A stretch of DNA of 64,000 nucleotides from CAYHVK01 sp964360255 (GTDB lineage Bacteria; Bdellovibrionota; Bdellovibrionia; Bdellovibrionales; UBA1609): assembly GCA_964360255.1 (NCBI GenBank), contig CAYHVK010000005.1:1-64000 (forward strand). Reading direction: 5' to 3'. The notes under the pieces were generated by a model. The model had not been told where the DNA came from, did no database searches, and worked only from the letters and a program-made list of their open reading frames with translations. The translations under genes were made by a program, and so were the position numbers. Below, piece after piece: positions 34,513-42,780 of the stretch; position 1 is the stretch's first letter; each line of letters opens with the position of its first letter.

Positions 34513-37500
34513 ATGTTGGTGACTCGTCGATGGACTCGGCTTGCGGTTTTAATTTGTTTAAACTTCATGTTTTTAGCTACGTCGGCAGTACCGATTTCAG
34601 CTCAAGCGGCTGTCACAGTTACACCACTAGCCAAAAAAGTCTTCCCGACACATCCCAAGCAGAATCAATATAAGTCGGCCCAGTTTAATGCCACGGCCGG
34701 CAGTGGCTATACTATGACCGTCATAAACGGCACAGGTGAAGATCTCACTTTAAAAAACTGTAAAAGCCTAGGGCTATTCAAGCGCCTTTTCTGTAACCTT
34801 GAGAACCTAGTTATTAAAGCTAAACTTAAGCTTCGTGTTGATTCAGGTGAGATTAAAATCAACGGCGTTGTCGTGGCGAGTTCTTCGCAGATGAAAAATA
34901 CCGTGAAGTCATTTACGGTACCGGTCACTTTAAAAGCTACAAATAAAATTGAAGTAAAATCAAAAGGGTTTATTCTCTCTTACGTAACAGTTAGCATTAG
35001 TGGCTCAGCACAGCCGCCAGTGAATGTGCCGCCTGTTGCAAACTTTATTCATTCTGTAGGTCCGAACAGAGTCGTGTCGTTTGATGCTTCAACTTCACTA
35101 GATTCTGACGGCAGTATTGCCAGCTATAGCTGGAACTTCGGCGACAACACCACTGGCAGCGGCATTTTAACGACCCATACCTATGCTAGCGCTGGCAGTT
35201 TTAATGCTAGCTTAACAGTCACTGATAATCAGGGTGCTACTGCGCAAAAAACGGTGACTGTAGTTATAGTGCCGAATGCTCCACCAGTTGCGAATTTCAC
35301 AGTTGCGGTCAATGGTTTTTCTGCTCAATTTAATGCAAGCACCTCGCAAGATCCTGATGGATCAATTGCCAGCTACAACTGGGACTTTGGCGACAGCACG
35401 ACGGGTACGGGTGTTCAGCCGACTCATACTTATGCCGCTTTCGGTAGTTACCTCGTAACTTTAACGGTTGTAGATAGTTTAGGCGCGCAAGGGCAGATTC
35501 AGCAATCTATTACTATTGCTGATATTACGCCCCCAGTTCTGACAATCACAAAACCCGATGCCACACTCGATACTCCTTTTCTTGAAATTGCAGGCACAAG
35601 TAATGAGGCTCTATCTGAAATTCGTGTTAATGGAGAGGTTTTATCTCTTGATGCTGCAAAAACTTCTTTTAGTGGCTCAAAAATCATCACTCAGTCAGGC
35701 TCATTTCAATTAGATTTCGAAGCTCGTGATTTGCAAGGTAACATAACACAAGTGACCCGAGTCGTTCAGGTGACGCTGCCTCAAGTGCCGTCGACTCCTG
35801 ACCCCATTGCACCTGTGATTTCTAATAATGAAATCATTTCTTTCGGTGACAGTTATAACTTTCTATTTACAGGAGCCAATCCTGTTCAACGTAACGTAGC
35901 TGCAAATGCTCTTGTCGACACACAAATGAGCGGTGTGCGCGGCCGAGTGCTTGTTGATGGTACACCGTTAGACCTTGTTAAAGTCTCAGCAGTAGGTCAT
36001 CCCGAATTCGGCGAGACGAGCACGCGCACTGGCGGCGTATTCGATTTTATGTTCAATGGCGGTGGTTCAATTGTACTGCGCTTCGAGCGCGCGGGCTATT
36101 TGCCGATTGAGCGGCGAGTAGAAGCCAGCTGGAATGATTACGTGAGTCTCGATGATGTATGGCTCACACAAATAGATGCCGTCTCAACGCGTATCGCTTT
36201 ATCAGATGCCGCACAACAAGTCGCAGTGGCATCGCGAGTTCAAGATGACTCAGGTTCTCGTCAGGCTGTCATTGTGGTACCGCCATCGACACAAGCGCAA
36301 TTGAAATTCGCTGATGGTTCTACGCAAACGGTTTCATCTTTAAATTTTCGTACCACTGAATATACAGTGGGAGTAAATGGCCCCGACAGAATGCCGGCAC
36401 CGCTGCCACCACAAACTCTTTACACCTATGCTGTTGAGATCTCTGCCGATGAAGCTTTGGCTGCGGGTGCAACAAGCGTCGATTTCAATCAACCGGTTTA
36501 TTATTACGTCGAAAACTTTTTAAATTTACCGGTGGGTACTAACGTGCCAACTGGTTATTACAATAAATCTTCTAGCAATTGGGTGTCTTCATCAGATGGC
36601 CGAATTATCGAAGTGTTATCAGTTTCTGCCGGCTCAGCAGTTATTACTACAAATGAAGCCAGAACTCCGGCAACTGCCGCTGAACTTACGGCCCTTGGTG
36701 TTTCTACAGCTGAGCTGCAAATGATCGGCAGCCGATACACTCAAGGCCAATCGTTATGGCGCGTGCCGATGACACACTTCACAGCTTACGATTGCAACTG
36801 GAGTGGCCCGAGACGTGATAAGGCTAATACGGTAACACCGACAAAAGCGCCATCTACGCTATCTGATAAAGAGTGTAAATGCGAAAAACCCGGTTGCATT
36901 ATTAATCTCGGCAACCAAGCACTTGGTGAATCGCTTCCGGTGGCAGGCACTTCTTATTCATTAAACTACTACAGTGACCGTGTAGAAGGGCGCCAAGCTG
37001 AGCGAACTGTTCATGTTCCAATTATTGGGTCTCAAATCAACACGCTAGATCTCGATAAAATCATTGTGCGCATGCAAATCTTGGGCAGAAGATTTGAGAC
37101 GCAATACAATCCGGCTATTAATCTCAGTCATACTTTTACTTGGGATGGCAAAGACGTCTTTGGCCGTTACGTTTCTGGTACGCATAATGCGGTTGTCGCA
37201 ATTTCGTATCAATATGACAACAGCACGTATGTACCTGTACCACCAACGGGCACTTATTCATTTGGTCAGCCGCCGTCTACAGTTACGGGCGGCCCCGCTA
37301 GTCGAAAGCCATCCATACAGACTTTTGAATTCAATCAGGATGTAACCGTACCGCCACTTTCATCAAAAGAAGCGATTGGTGGATGGAGTTTAAACGTTCA
37401 TCACAAATTAGATGAACTCGGTAATAATTTTTACGCTGGTAATGATTTTGTAAGAGAGAATGTTTCTACTAAAAAAATAGTTCGTGCATTGGCGAATGGG

Positions 37501-40500
37501 TTTACGAATATTCGCGATCTGCAAGTCGCGCCAAGTGGAGGAACTTATATTGCAGAAGCGGCTCATATTGTGCGCCTCAATGCAGACGGAAGTAGAACTG
37601 TTATTGCTGGTGATGGTGCGACGAATTTCTTTAACTCTTCGGGCCCAGCTCTCAGTGCCTCGTTATCGATTGCAAGCTTCGTTGTTAAGTCGGATAACTT
37701 ATTTTATATCTCAGACACGCGCGGATATATTTGGAGGTATGAGAATGGTCAGATCTATCACCAGGCGGGTAATCCTGCTGGTTCTGATCTCTTTTTAATT
37801 GATGCAAAAACAGCTCGTTTTGTGACCCCAGGTCATATTCGTCTGAGCCCAGAGGGTGAAATTTATTTCGTCGATCGTGGACGCAGACGTATTTTTAAAA
37901 TTGATGCTGATAATAAACTGATTCATGTGGCCGGCACGGGTTTAGCGGGCACAACTCTAGAAGGCGCGCAGGCCGTAACCTCTAATATGGATCCACGAGT
38001 GATTGCTATCGGTGAGCAGGGTCGTATTTATGTATCTACTGCAATCTCTGGCCTACGCTCAATTATTTGGACAATAGATAGCGCTGGTGCTTTAGAAAGA
38101 TTAATCGGCGGCGGTAATAACGACCCGGTTGATGGCTCGTTGGGAACAGATATACAGATCGAAGAAATTACTTCTTTAGTTTTAAGTGATGATGAGCGTT
38201 TATTTGCTTCAAGTTTGTCTGGTGTTATCGGTCAGGCCGACAGACGTGGTATTTTACAGATAGTTGCCAATAGCGAACAAGAAGAGGGCGATACGGGCGA
38301 TGATGGCCCAGCTATTGAAGCTAGTTTTAGTGCTATCGGCGGTATTGCGTTTGCGGGTAACGGAGATCTCATAGTTGCTGATCGTGCCAATGATCGTCTT
38401 CGTAAAATCGAAGGCTTCAGACCCCCAGGTTCAACTGAGAAGATGGTTGTTTCTAAAAACGGCTCTGAAGTTTACATATTTAATTTGCAAGGCCGACATT
38501 TGCGCACGCTCGATGCTTTAACGGGCGATGTGCTTTTATACTTTGATTACAATGCTCAGGGTCACCTTATCGCCGTACGCGATCAATTCAACAACACGAC
38601 TCAAATTGTTCGCGATAGCAATAGTGTTCCGACTCAGATTGTTTCTCCTTACGGCGTTATAACAAATGTAGCTGTGAGCAACGATGAGCTCATTCGCCTC
38701 ACCACACCTAAGGGTGAGATTTATAGAATGAGTTATTTAACAGGATTATTAACAAGCTTTGAGAATCCAAAAGGCGGAGTGAACACATTTGCTTATAACG
38801 GCTATGGACAACTTATAGCTGACGATAATGCCGCTGGTGGTTCTATGACGCTTGCCATGTCGCTGGCTCAAGATAAGCAAGTGATGACTCAGACATCTGC
38901 CATGGGTGTTAAATTTGAAATTATAAGTGAAGTGAATGATGCCGGTGAAAAGATCAGTACCATCGTGCCAGCCAGCGGTGGCGGATTCTCTGATAGATAC
39001 TATAAAGCGGGTCATCAAGAACGAAATTATTCTGACGGCTCGACAGCCGGTTTTGAAGTCGCAGCTGACCCAAGATTCGGAATGGCTGGTGCCTATAATC
39101 GCCGAGAAGTACTGCTGACTCAGTCGGGAATTCAGCTCGATGTAGGGCGCACTATTATTGCGCCACTGAGCAATCCGAATGATCCGTTTTCGTATACAAA
39201 CATTGTTGAGACCACATCATCAAATGGTCGAGTCACAACTTCTGATTTTGATAAAGCCTCGAGGACAAGAACTGTAGTTTCACCAAAAGGTCGAGTGCTA
39301 CAATCAAAATTAAACGCGAACAGCCAGCTTGACGAAATTGCCATGTCTGGTATTGCACCAACAACATTTAACTATGACAGTCGAGGCCGATTGCAGGCGA
39401 CGGCGCAAGGGCCCCGCGCGACTTCGATGACTTACAATTCGGCTGGCTATTTAGAGTCAGTGACAAATTCGCTCAACCAGACAAAGTCTTACAGTTATGA
39501 CGTCAACGGCAACGTCTTGCGCGAAACTTTGCCTGACAATCGTTTTGTTCAGTACAGCTACGACGAAAACGGCAATTTGGCATCGGTTACACCATTTGGT
39601 AAATCGCCACATATGTTCAGTTATAGCGTAATCAATCAGCTCACAAATTATTTGCCTCCAGAATTAAGCGGTACGCCAACGGTGACTCAGTATCATTACG
39701 ATGCTGATCGCCGCATAGCGAGCATTGATAGACCTGATGGGCAAAGTATTGTGAATACGTACCATCCAACAAGTGGCTTATTGCAGATACAATCTTCAGC
39801 GACCGACAATATTTCAATGACTTACTTTGATGGTAAAGTATCGACCATGAATACTGAAGATCTTGTAGGCTCGAGCTTCTTCTACGACGGCTCGATGATG
39901 ATTCGAGATACGTACACAGGAGTTTTATCTGGCTATTACGCAAGAAACTTCAACTCAAATCTTGAAATTGGCAATGATGATGTGAACGGCCAGATCGTCA
40001 GCTATTTCTATGATGTTGATGGGCTTCTGACGAATGCTGGCCAGCAGATTTACGCTTATTCAAATGCGAACACGCAGCTATTGAGTTCTACACTAGGTAC
40101 GGTTAGTGACAGTTTCACTTATAATACGTTTGGTGAAATGCAAACCTATTCAAGTGCCAATTTCTCTTCAAGCTACACGCGCGACAATCTGGGCCGCATT
40201 ACAAATTTAGGTGAAAACCAAAACGGCAGTATCGTAAATTCAGCTTTTATCTACGACGACGCTGGTCGCTTGGTGCAGGTATCAAAAGGCGGAGTGGTCA
40301 CAAACTACGATTACGACTCGAACAACAATCGCCTAGCAAAACGCATAAACGGCGCAGTTGTAGAGTCTGGCGCGTACGATGAGCAAGACCGAGCTGTGAG
40401 TTATAACGGTAATGCTTATACGTATAATTTAAATGGTGAGCTGATTTTAAAAACCAAGGCTGGGCAATCTACAGCTTACGAGTATGATGTCTACGGCAAT

Positions 40501-41394
40501 CTGAAGCGGGCCATACTTCCAAATGCTTCAATCATAGATTACATGATCGATGGCCGCGGCCGAAGAGCTGCTAAGAAGTTAAATGGCGTAATCACGCAGA
40601 GATTTATTTATCAATCGCAGTTGCAAGTTGCGGCAGAGCTCACTGGTGCCGGATCGGTTCGAGCAAGATTTGTGTACGGATCAAAAATGAATGTGCCTGA
40701 TCATATGATTATGGGCGGGGTAACATACAAGATTGTATCTGATCACTTGGGCTCGGTAAGATTAGTTCAGCGCTCTGATAACCGTCAGATTGTGCAAGAG
40801 ATGACTTATGATGAGTTCGGCCGAGTGTTGAGTGATACAAATCCCGGCTTTCAGCCGTTTGGTTTTGCTGGTGGTATTTATGATCGGGATGCTGGGCTTG
40901 TCAGGTTCGGTGCCAGAGTGTATGATGCGGAGATGGGACGCTGGCTTTCTAAAGATCCTATTCTGTTCAATGGCTTCGATTCGAATCTCTATGGCTACAC
41001 TTTTTCAGATCCCGTAAACTTTGTAGATTTGTCAGGCCTTTCGGCTAAAGATGTCGTCCGCATACAACAAATATATGAAGATTACGTAAAAGAACTTACT
41101 GCACAGGGAAAAAGAGTTTCTCCTGGAGCGTGGAATAATTTTCAGTCAACTTTTGGTGCGGGTTATATGGGTTGCGGTGAGCAAGCAGCAGGCTTGGTGG
41201 CACGACTCAATGAAGCCAAAGTGAATAAGCAGTTTGAAGATGCCTGGACATTTGATGTAGGAGAATCTGGATGGTTTCAATTTAATGCTGTTTATCCTCC
41301 TGTGCATCAATATGTAACTGGGTCGTCAATGAATCCAAATGATCCATCGATTATTGCTGATCCCCATAGACCTAGGTTTGAACAAAATAAATAG
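34513..41394 (+). CDS. Teneurin-like RHS/YD-repeat protein with candidate papain- or transglutaminase-like tip
   Basis: Start at ATG 34513 after GAGG, giving 2293 residues with a signal peptide (1-~33, ending S-A-Q-A-A). In order: two PKD domains (~172-252, ~256-334), an Ig-like module (~337-426), a carboxypeptidase-regulatory-like module (~472-540), an RHS N-terminal segment with S-L-N-Y-Y-S-D-R (~762-846), NHL-like beta-propeller repeats (~990-1300), YD repeats forming the RHS shell (~1310-2150), and the core closing motif G-R-W-L-S-K-D-P ... N-L-Y-G-Y ... P-V-N-F-V-D-L-S-G-L ending at ~2175. The last ~118 residues are a distinct tip with Cys2221 (G-C-G-E-Q-A), His2265 (V-H-Q-Y-V) and Asp2283 (I-I-A-D-P), the order used by papain/transglutaminase-fold enzymes. 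Likely a Sec-exported surface toxin or contact protein; the tip activity is inference. Confidence 0.85.
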   Translation: MLVTRRWTRLAVLICLNFMFLATSAVPISAQAAVTVTPLAKKVFPTHPKQNQYKSAQFNATAGSGYTMTVINGTGEDLTLKNCKSLGLFKRLFCNLENLVIKAKLKLRVDSGEIKINGVVVASSSQMKNTVKSFTVPVTLKATNKIEVKSKGFILSYVTVSISGSAQPPVNVPPVANFIHSVGPNRVVSFDASTSLDSDGSIASYSWNFGDNTTGSGILTTHTYASAGSFNASLTVTDNQGATAQKTVTVVIVPNAPPVANFTVAVNGFSAQFNASTSQDPDGSIASYNWDFGDSTTGTGVQPTHTYAAFGSYLVTLTVVDSLGAQGQIQQSITIADITPPVLTITKPDATLDTPFLEIAGTSNEALSEIRVNGEVLSLDAAKTSFSGSKIITQSGSFQLDFEARDLQGNITQVTRVVQVTLPQVPSTPDPIAPVISNNEIISFGDSYNFLFTGANPVQRNVAANALVDTQMSGVRGRVLVDGTPLDLVKVSAVGHPEFGETSTRTGGVFDFMFNGGGSIVLRFERAGYLPIERRVEASWNDYVSLDDVWLTQIDAVSTRIALSDAAQQVAVASRVQDDSGSRQAVIVVPPSTQAQLKFADGSTQTVSSLNFRTTEYTVGVNGPDRMPAPLPPQTLYTYAVEISADEALAAGATSVDFNQPVYYYVENFLNLPVGTNVPTGYYNKSSSNWVSSSDGRIIEVLSVSAGSAVITTNEARTPATAAELTALGVSTAELQMIGSRYTQGQSLWRVPMTHFTAYDCNWSGPRRDKANTVTPTKAPSTLSDKECKCEKPGCIINLGNQALGESLPVAGTSYSLNYYSDRVEGRQAERTVHVPIIGSQINTLDLDKIIVRMQILGRRFETQYNPAINLSHTFTWDGKDVFGRYVSGTHNAVVAISYQYDNSTYVPVPPTGTYSFGQPPSTVTGGPASRKPSIQTFEFNQDVTVPPLSSKEAIGGWSLNVHHKLDELGNNFYAGNDFVRENVSTKKIVRALANGFTNIRDLQVAPSGGTYIAEAAHIVRLNADGSRTVIAGDGATNFFNSSGPALSASLSIASFVVKSDNLFYISDTRGYIWRYENGQIYHQAGNPAGSDLFLIDAKTARFVTPGHIRLSPEGEIYFVDRGRRRIFKIDADNKLIHVAGTGLAGTTLEGAQAVTSNMDPRVIAIGEQGRIYVSTAISGLRSIIWTIDSAGALERLIGGGNNDPVDGSLGTDIQIEEITSLVLSDDERLFASSLSGVIGQADRRGILQIVANSEQEEGDTGDDGPAIEASFSAIGGIAFAGNGDLIVADRANDRLRKIEGFRPPGSTEKMVVSKNGSEVYIFNLQGRHLRTLDALTGDVLLYFDYNAQGHLIAVRDQFNNTTQIVRDSNSVPTQIVSPYGVITNVAVSNDELIRLTTPKGEIYRMSYLTGLLTSFENPKGGVNTFAYNGYGQLIADDNAAGGSMTLAMSLAQDKQVMTQTSAMGVKFEIISEVNDAGEKISTIVPASGGGFSDRYYKAGHQERNYSDGSTAGFEVAADPRFGMAGAYNRREVLLTQSGIQLDVGRTIIAPLSNPNDPFSYTNIVETTSSNGRVTTSDFDKASRTRTVVSPKGRVLQSKLNANSQLDEIAMSGIAPTTFNYDSRGRLQATAQGPRATSMTYNSAGYLESVTNSLNQTKSYSYDVNGNVLRETLPDNRFVQYSYDENGNLASVTPFGKSPHMFSYSVINQLTNYLPPELSGTPTVTQYHYDADRRIASIDRPDGQSIVNTYHPTSGLLQIQSSATDNISMTYFDGKVSTMNTEDLVGSSFFYDGSMMIRDTYTGVLSGYYARNFNSNLEIGNDDVNGQIVSYFYDVDGLLTNAGQQIYAYSNANTQLLSSTLGTVSDSFTYNTFGEMQTYSSANFSSSYTRDNLGRITNLGENQNGSIVNSAFIYDDAGRLVQVSKGGVVTNYDYDSNNNRLAKRINGAVVESGAYDEQDRAVSYNGNAYTYNLNGELILKTKAGQSTAYEYDVYGNLKRAILPNASIIDYMIDGRGRRAAKKLNGVITQRFIYQSQLQVAAELTGAGSVRARFVYGSKMNVPDHMIMGGVTYKIVSDHLGSVRLVQRSDNRQIVQEMTYDEFGRVLSDTNPGFQPFGFAGGIYDRDAGLVRFGARVYDAEMGRWLSKDPILFNGFDSNLYGYTFSDPVNFVDLSGLSAKDVVRIQQIYEDYVKELTAQGKRVSPGAWNNFQSTFGAGYMGCGEQAAGLVARLNEAKVNKQFEDAWTFDVGESGWFQFNAVYPPVHQYVTGSSMNPNDPSIIADPHRPRFEQNK

Positions 41395-41408
41395 AGGTGA
41401 AATCTACC

Positions 41409-41768
41409 ATGATTAATTCTTTTGTTTGGATATTTTTAGTTTTGATTGTGGCTGGCCCACCTTTGATTATGGGAAATGCTTTGGAGGAAGTAGGAATAGT
41501 TTTTCTCATTGGTTTGATTTTAACGTCGATTAGCGAAGGGCTACGTCGAAAAACAACCTGGCAACATAAGTTCAATGTGATAACTGGTATTTTGTTGGGC
41601 CTAGTTTATTTTGCGATTGGATTTCCAAGCCTTAAAAAGCCAGACGGAGAAATTCCTATGAAATATTTAGCATTACTTATCGCTTTCTCAGCACTACCAA
41701 TTTTATTGGTAGTGCTTATTAAAAAAAATTCGTCCAAAAAAACTATTTCCTCTATTCTAAATCGATAG
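41409..41768 (+). CDS. Small membrane protein, candidate immunity factor for the RHS tip
   Basis: ATG 41409 is preceded by AGAGGTG, which overlaps the RHS stop codon, so translation is probably coupled to the RHS gene; an in-frame GTG at 41397 is an alternative. The 119-residue product has about four helices (~2-22, ~24-44, ~58-74, ~84-106) with short charged loops and a Lys/Ser-rich tail. Its position straight after the toxin-like tip is where RHS immunity genes are found. A membrane immunity protein would suit a toxin acting at or crossing the envelope. No family was recognised, so function rests on position only. Confidence 0.6.
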   Translation: MINSFVWIFLVLIVAGPPLIMGNALEEVGIVFLIGLILTSISEGLRRKTTWQHKFNVITGILLGLVYFAIGFPSLKKPDGEIPMKYLALLIAFSALPILLVVLIKKNSSKKTISSILNR

Positions 41769-41906
41769 CGCGGAATTTATCTATACTCCGACACAAAAGA
41801 TAAAAATCTCTGGTTGAGAGAAAAATATGGGGCCAAGAGCTACTTCTGCGCATATAGCGACTTACCACTTTTGCCAAGAGACATAGGTAACACTTTTATA
41901 TTCTGA
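41769..41906 (+). pseudogene. Possible remnant of a coding tip
   Basis: Starting just past the TAG at 41766-41768 the frame stays open to a TGA at 41904-41906 without any start codon. It reads as protein-like sequence (S-D-T-K-D-K-N-L-W-L-R-E-K-Y-G-A-K, then D-L-P-L-L-P-R-D-I-G-N). RHS loci often keep displaced tip fragments downstream, which this could be. The stretch is short and could be chance. Confidence 0.25.
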
Positions 41907-41978
41907 CGAATCATTTTAGATGGACGGACATGGTTAATATATATCTTGCCATATTATGGATTGCTTTTAGAATAATCT

Positions 41979-42506
41979 ATGACTAATGAAATTAATTTGT
42001 TAAAAAAATGTCCCATATGTGCTGAGGAAGTCAAATCGGATGCATTGAAGTGTAAGTATTGTGCACATTGGTTTAGTGTCAAAAGTGTATTGCGTCGTTA
42101 TCCTGGATTGCCACTGCTAATTTTATTTCTTTTAGTTTATTATGTTTTTTTCGAAGTCATTATTAAGCAGGATTTGGCTTTAAATATTAAGCAGTTTGAT
42201 CCAAAAGTAAGTGGAGTCATTGTAGAAAAGCATGAGTTGATGCAGAAACATCCCATAATTAATATTATTGGGAAAATAGCAAACACAGGTTCTGATAGTT
42301 GGTCTGGGATTCGTGTAGATGCTATTCTCTACGATAAGAATGGTAAAACGATAGATATTCTACAAGGATATATTTCTGGGAGATTATCGCCGGGAGAGAC
42401 TCGAGACTTTGCAATTAAAAGTTCAAGTTGCCAGAAAAATACAGAACCAGTGGCATTCCATTCATATAAAATAGTAGTTCAGAACGCTTTATCTGAAGTT
42501 TATTGA
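41979..42506 (+). CDS. Zinc-ribbon membrane protein
   Basis: A 175-residue protein. Residues ~11-31 form a zinc ribbon with C-P-I-C and C-K-Y-C pairs (Cys11, Cys14, Cys25, Cys28). One membrane helix follows at ~44-64, then an extracytoplasmic beta-rich domain with I-A-N-T-G and D-A-I-L-Y-D-K-N-G-K segments, like the FxLYD/DUF3426-type fold. Proteins of this build occur in many bacteria without known function. It lies after the RHS locus on the same strand and may be cargo of that accessory block. The ATG has no obvious ribosome-binding site. Confidence 0.65.
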   Translation: MTNEINLLKKCPICAEEVKSDALKCKYCAHWFSVKSVLRRYPGLPLLILFLLVYYVFFEVIIKQDLALNIKQFDPKVSGVIVEKHELMQKHPIINIIGKIANTGSDSWSGIRVDAILYDKNGKTIDILQGYISGRLSPGETRDFAIKSSSCQKNTEPVAFHSYKIVVQNALSEVY

Positions 42507-42550
42507 AATCATGGGATGCCGCAGAGCGCTCCATATCACAGATAAAATAT

Positions 42551-42780
42551 CAAAATGAGAATGGCTAAGCAGTTATAATAAATAACACTAATTTATCCAA
42601 CAAATAGCCATATGAGTCTGCACCTAGTTGTTATTATTGTTACATTAAGTTCTTTCGCACTAATTAATTGATGTCATTGGTCGGGTTGCTTGCTGCGTTA
42701 ACAACTCAAATCCCAAAATGAGAAATTGAAATACAGCTGTAATAAATAAAACAAATTTATCCGATTAATTCATATGAGTC
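42551..42780 (+). repeat. Duplicated 5' region of the DUF3857 gene
   Basis: Two ~67-base segments (42551-42618 and 42714-42780) both begin CAAAATGAGA, share TAATAAATAA and AATTTATCC, and end CATATGAGTC, including the start codon. The downstream copy leads into the intact gene. The upstream copy leads into a 19-codon frame that stops. The segments differ by scattered substitutions and one base in length, so the duplication is not recent. The rest of the gap 42507-42773 holds no other gene that I could see. Confidence 0.65.
42612..42671 (+). pseudogene. Vestigial or miniature signal-peptide ORF
   Basis: The upstream duplicate starts ATGAGTC like the gene at 42774 and encodes only 19 residues, M-S-L-H-L-V-V-I-I-V-T-L-S-S-F-A, before TGA. 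The apolar stretch resembles the truncated signal peptide of its neighbour (M-S-H-F-F-A-A-I). It is best read as the eroded start of a lost paralogue; a leader peptide is the alternative. Confidence 0.35.
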
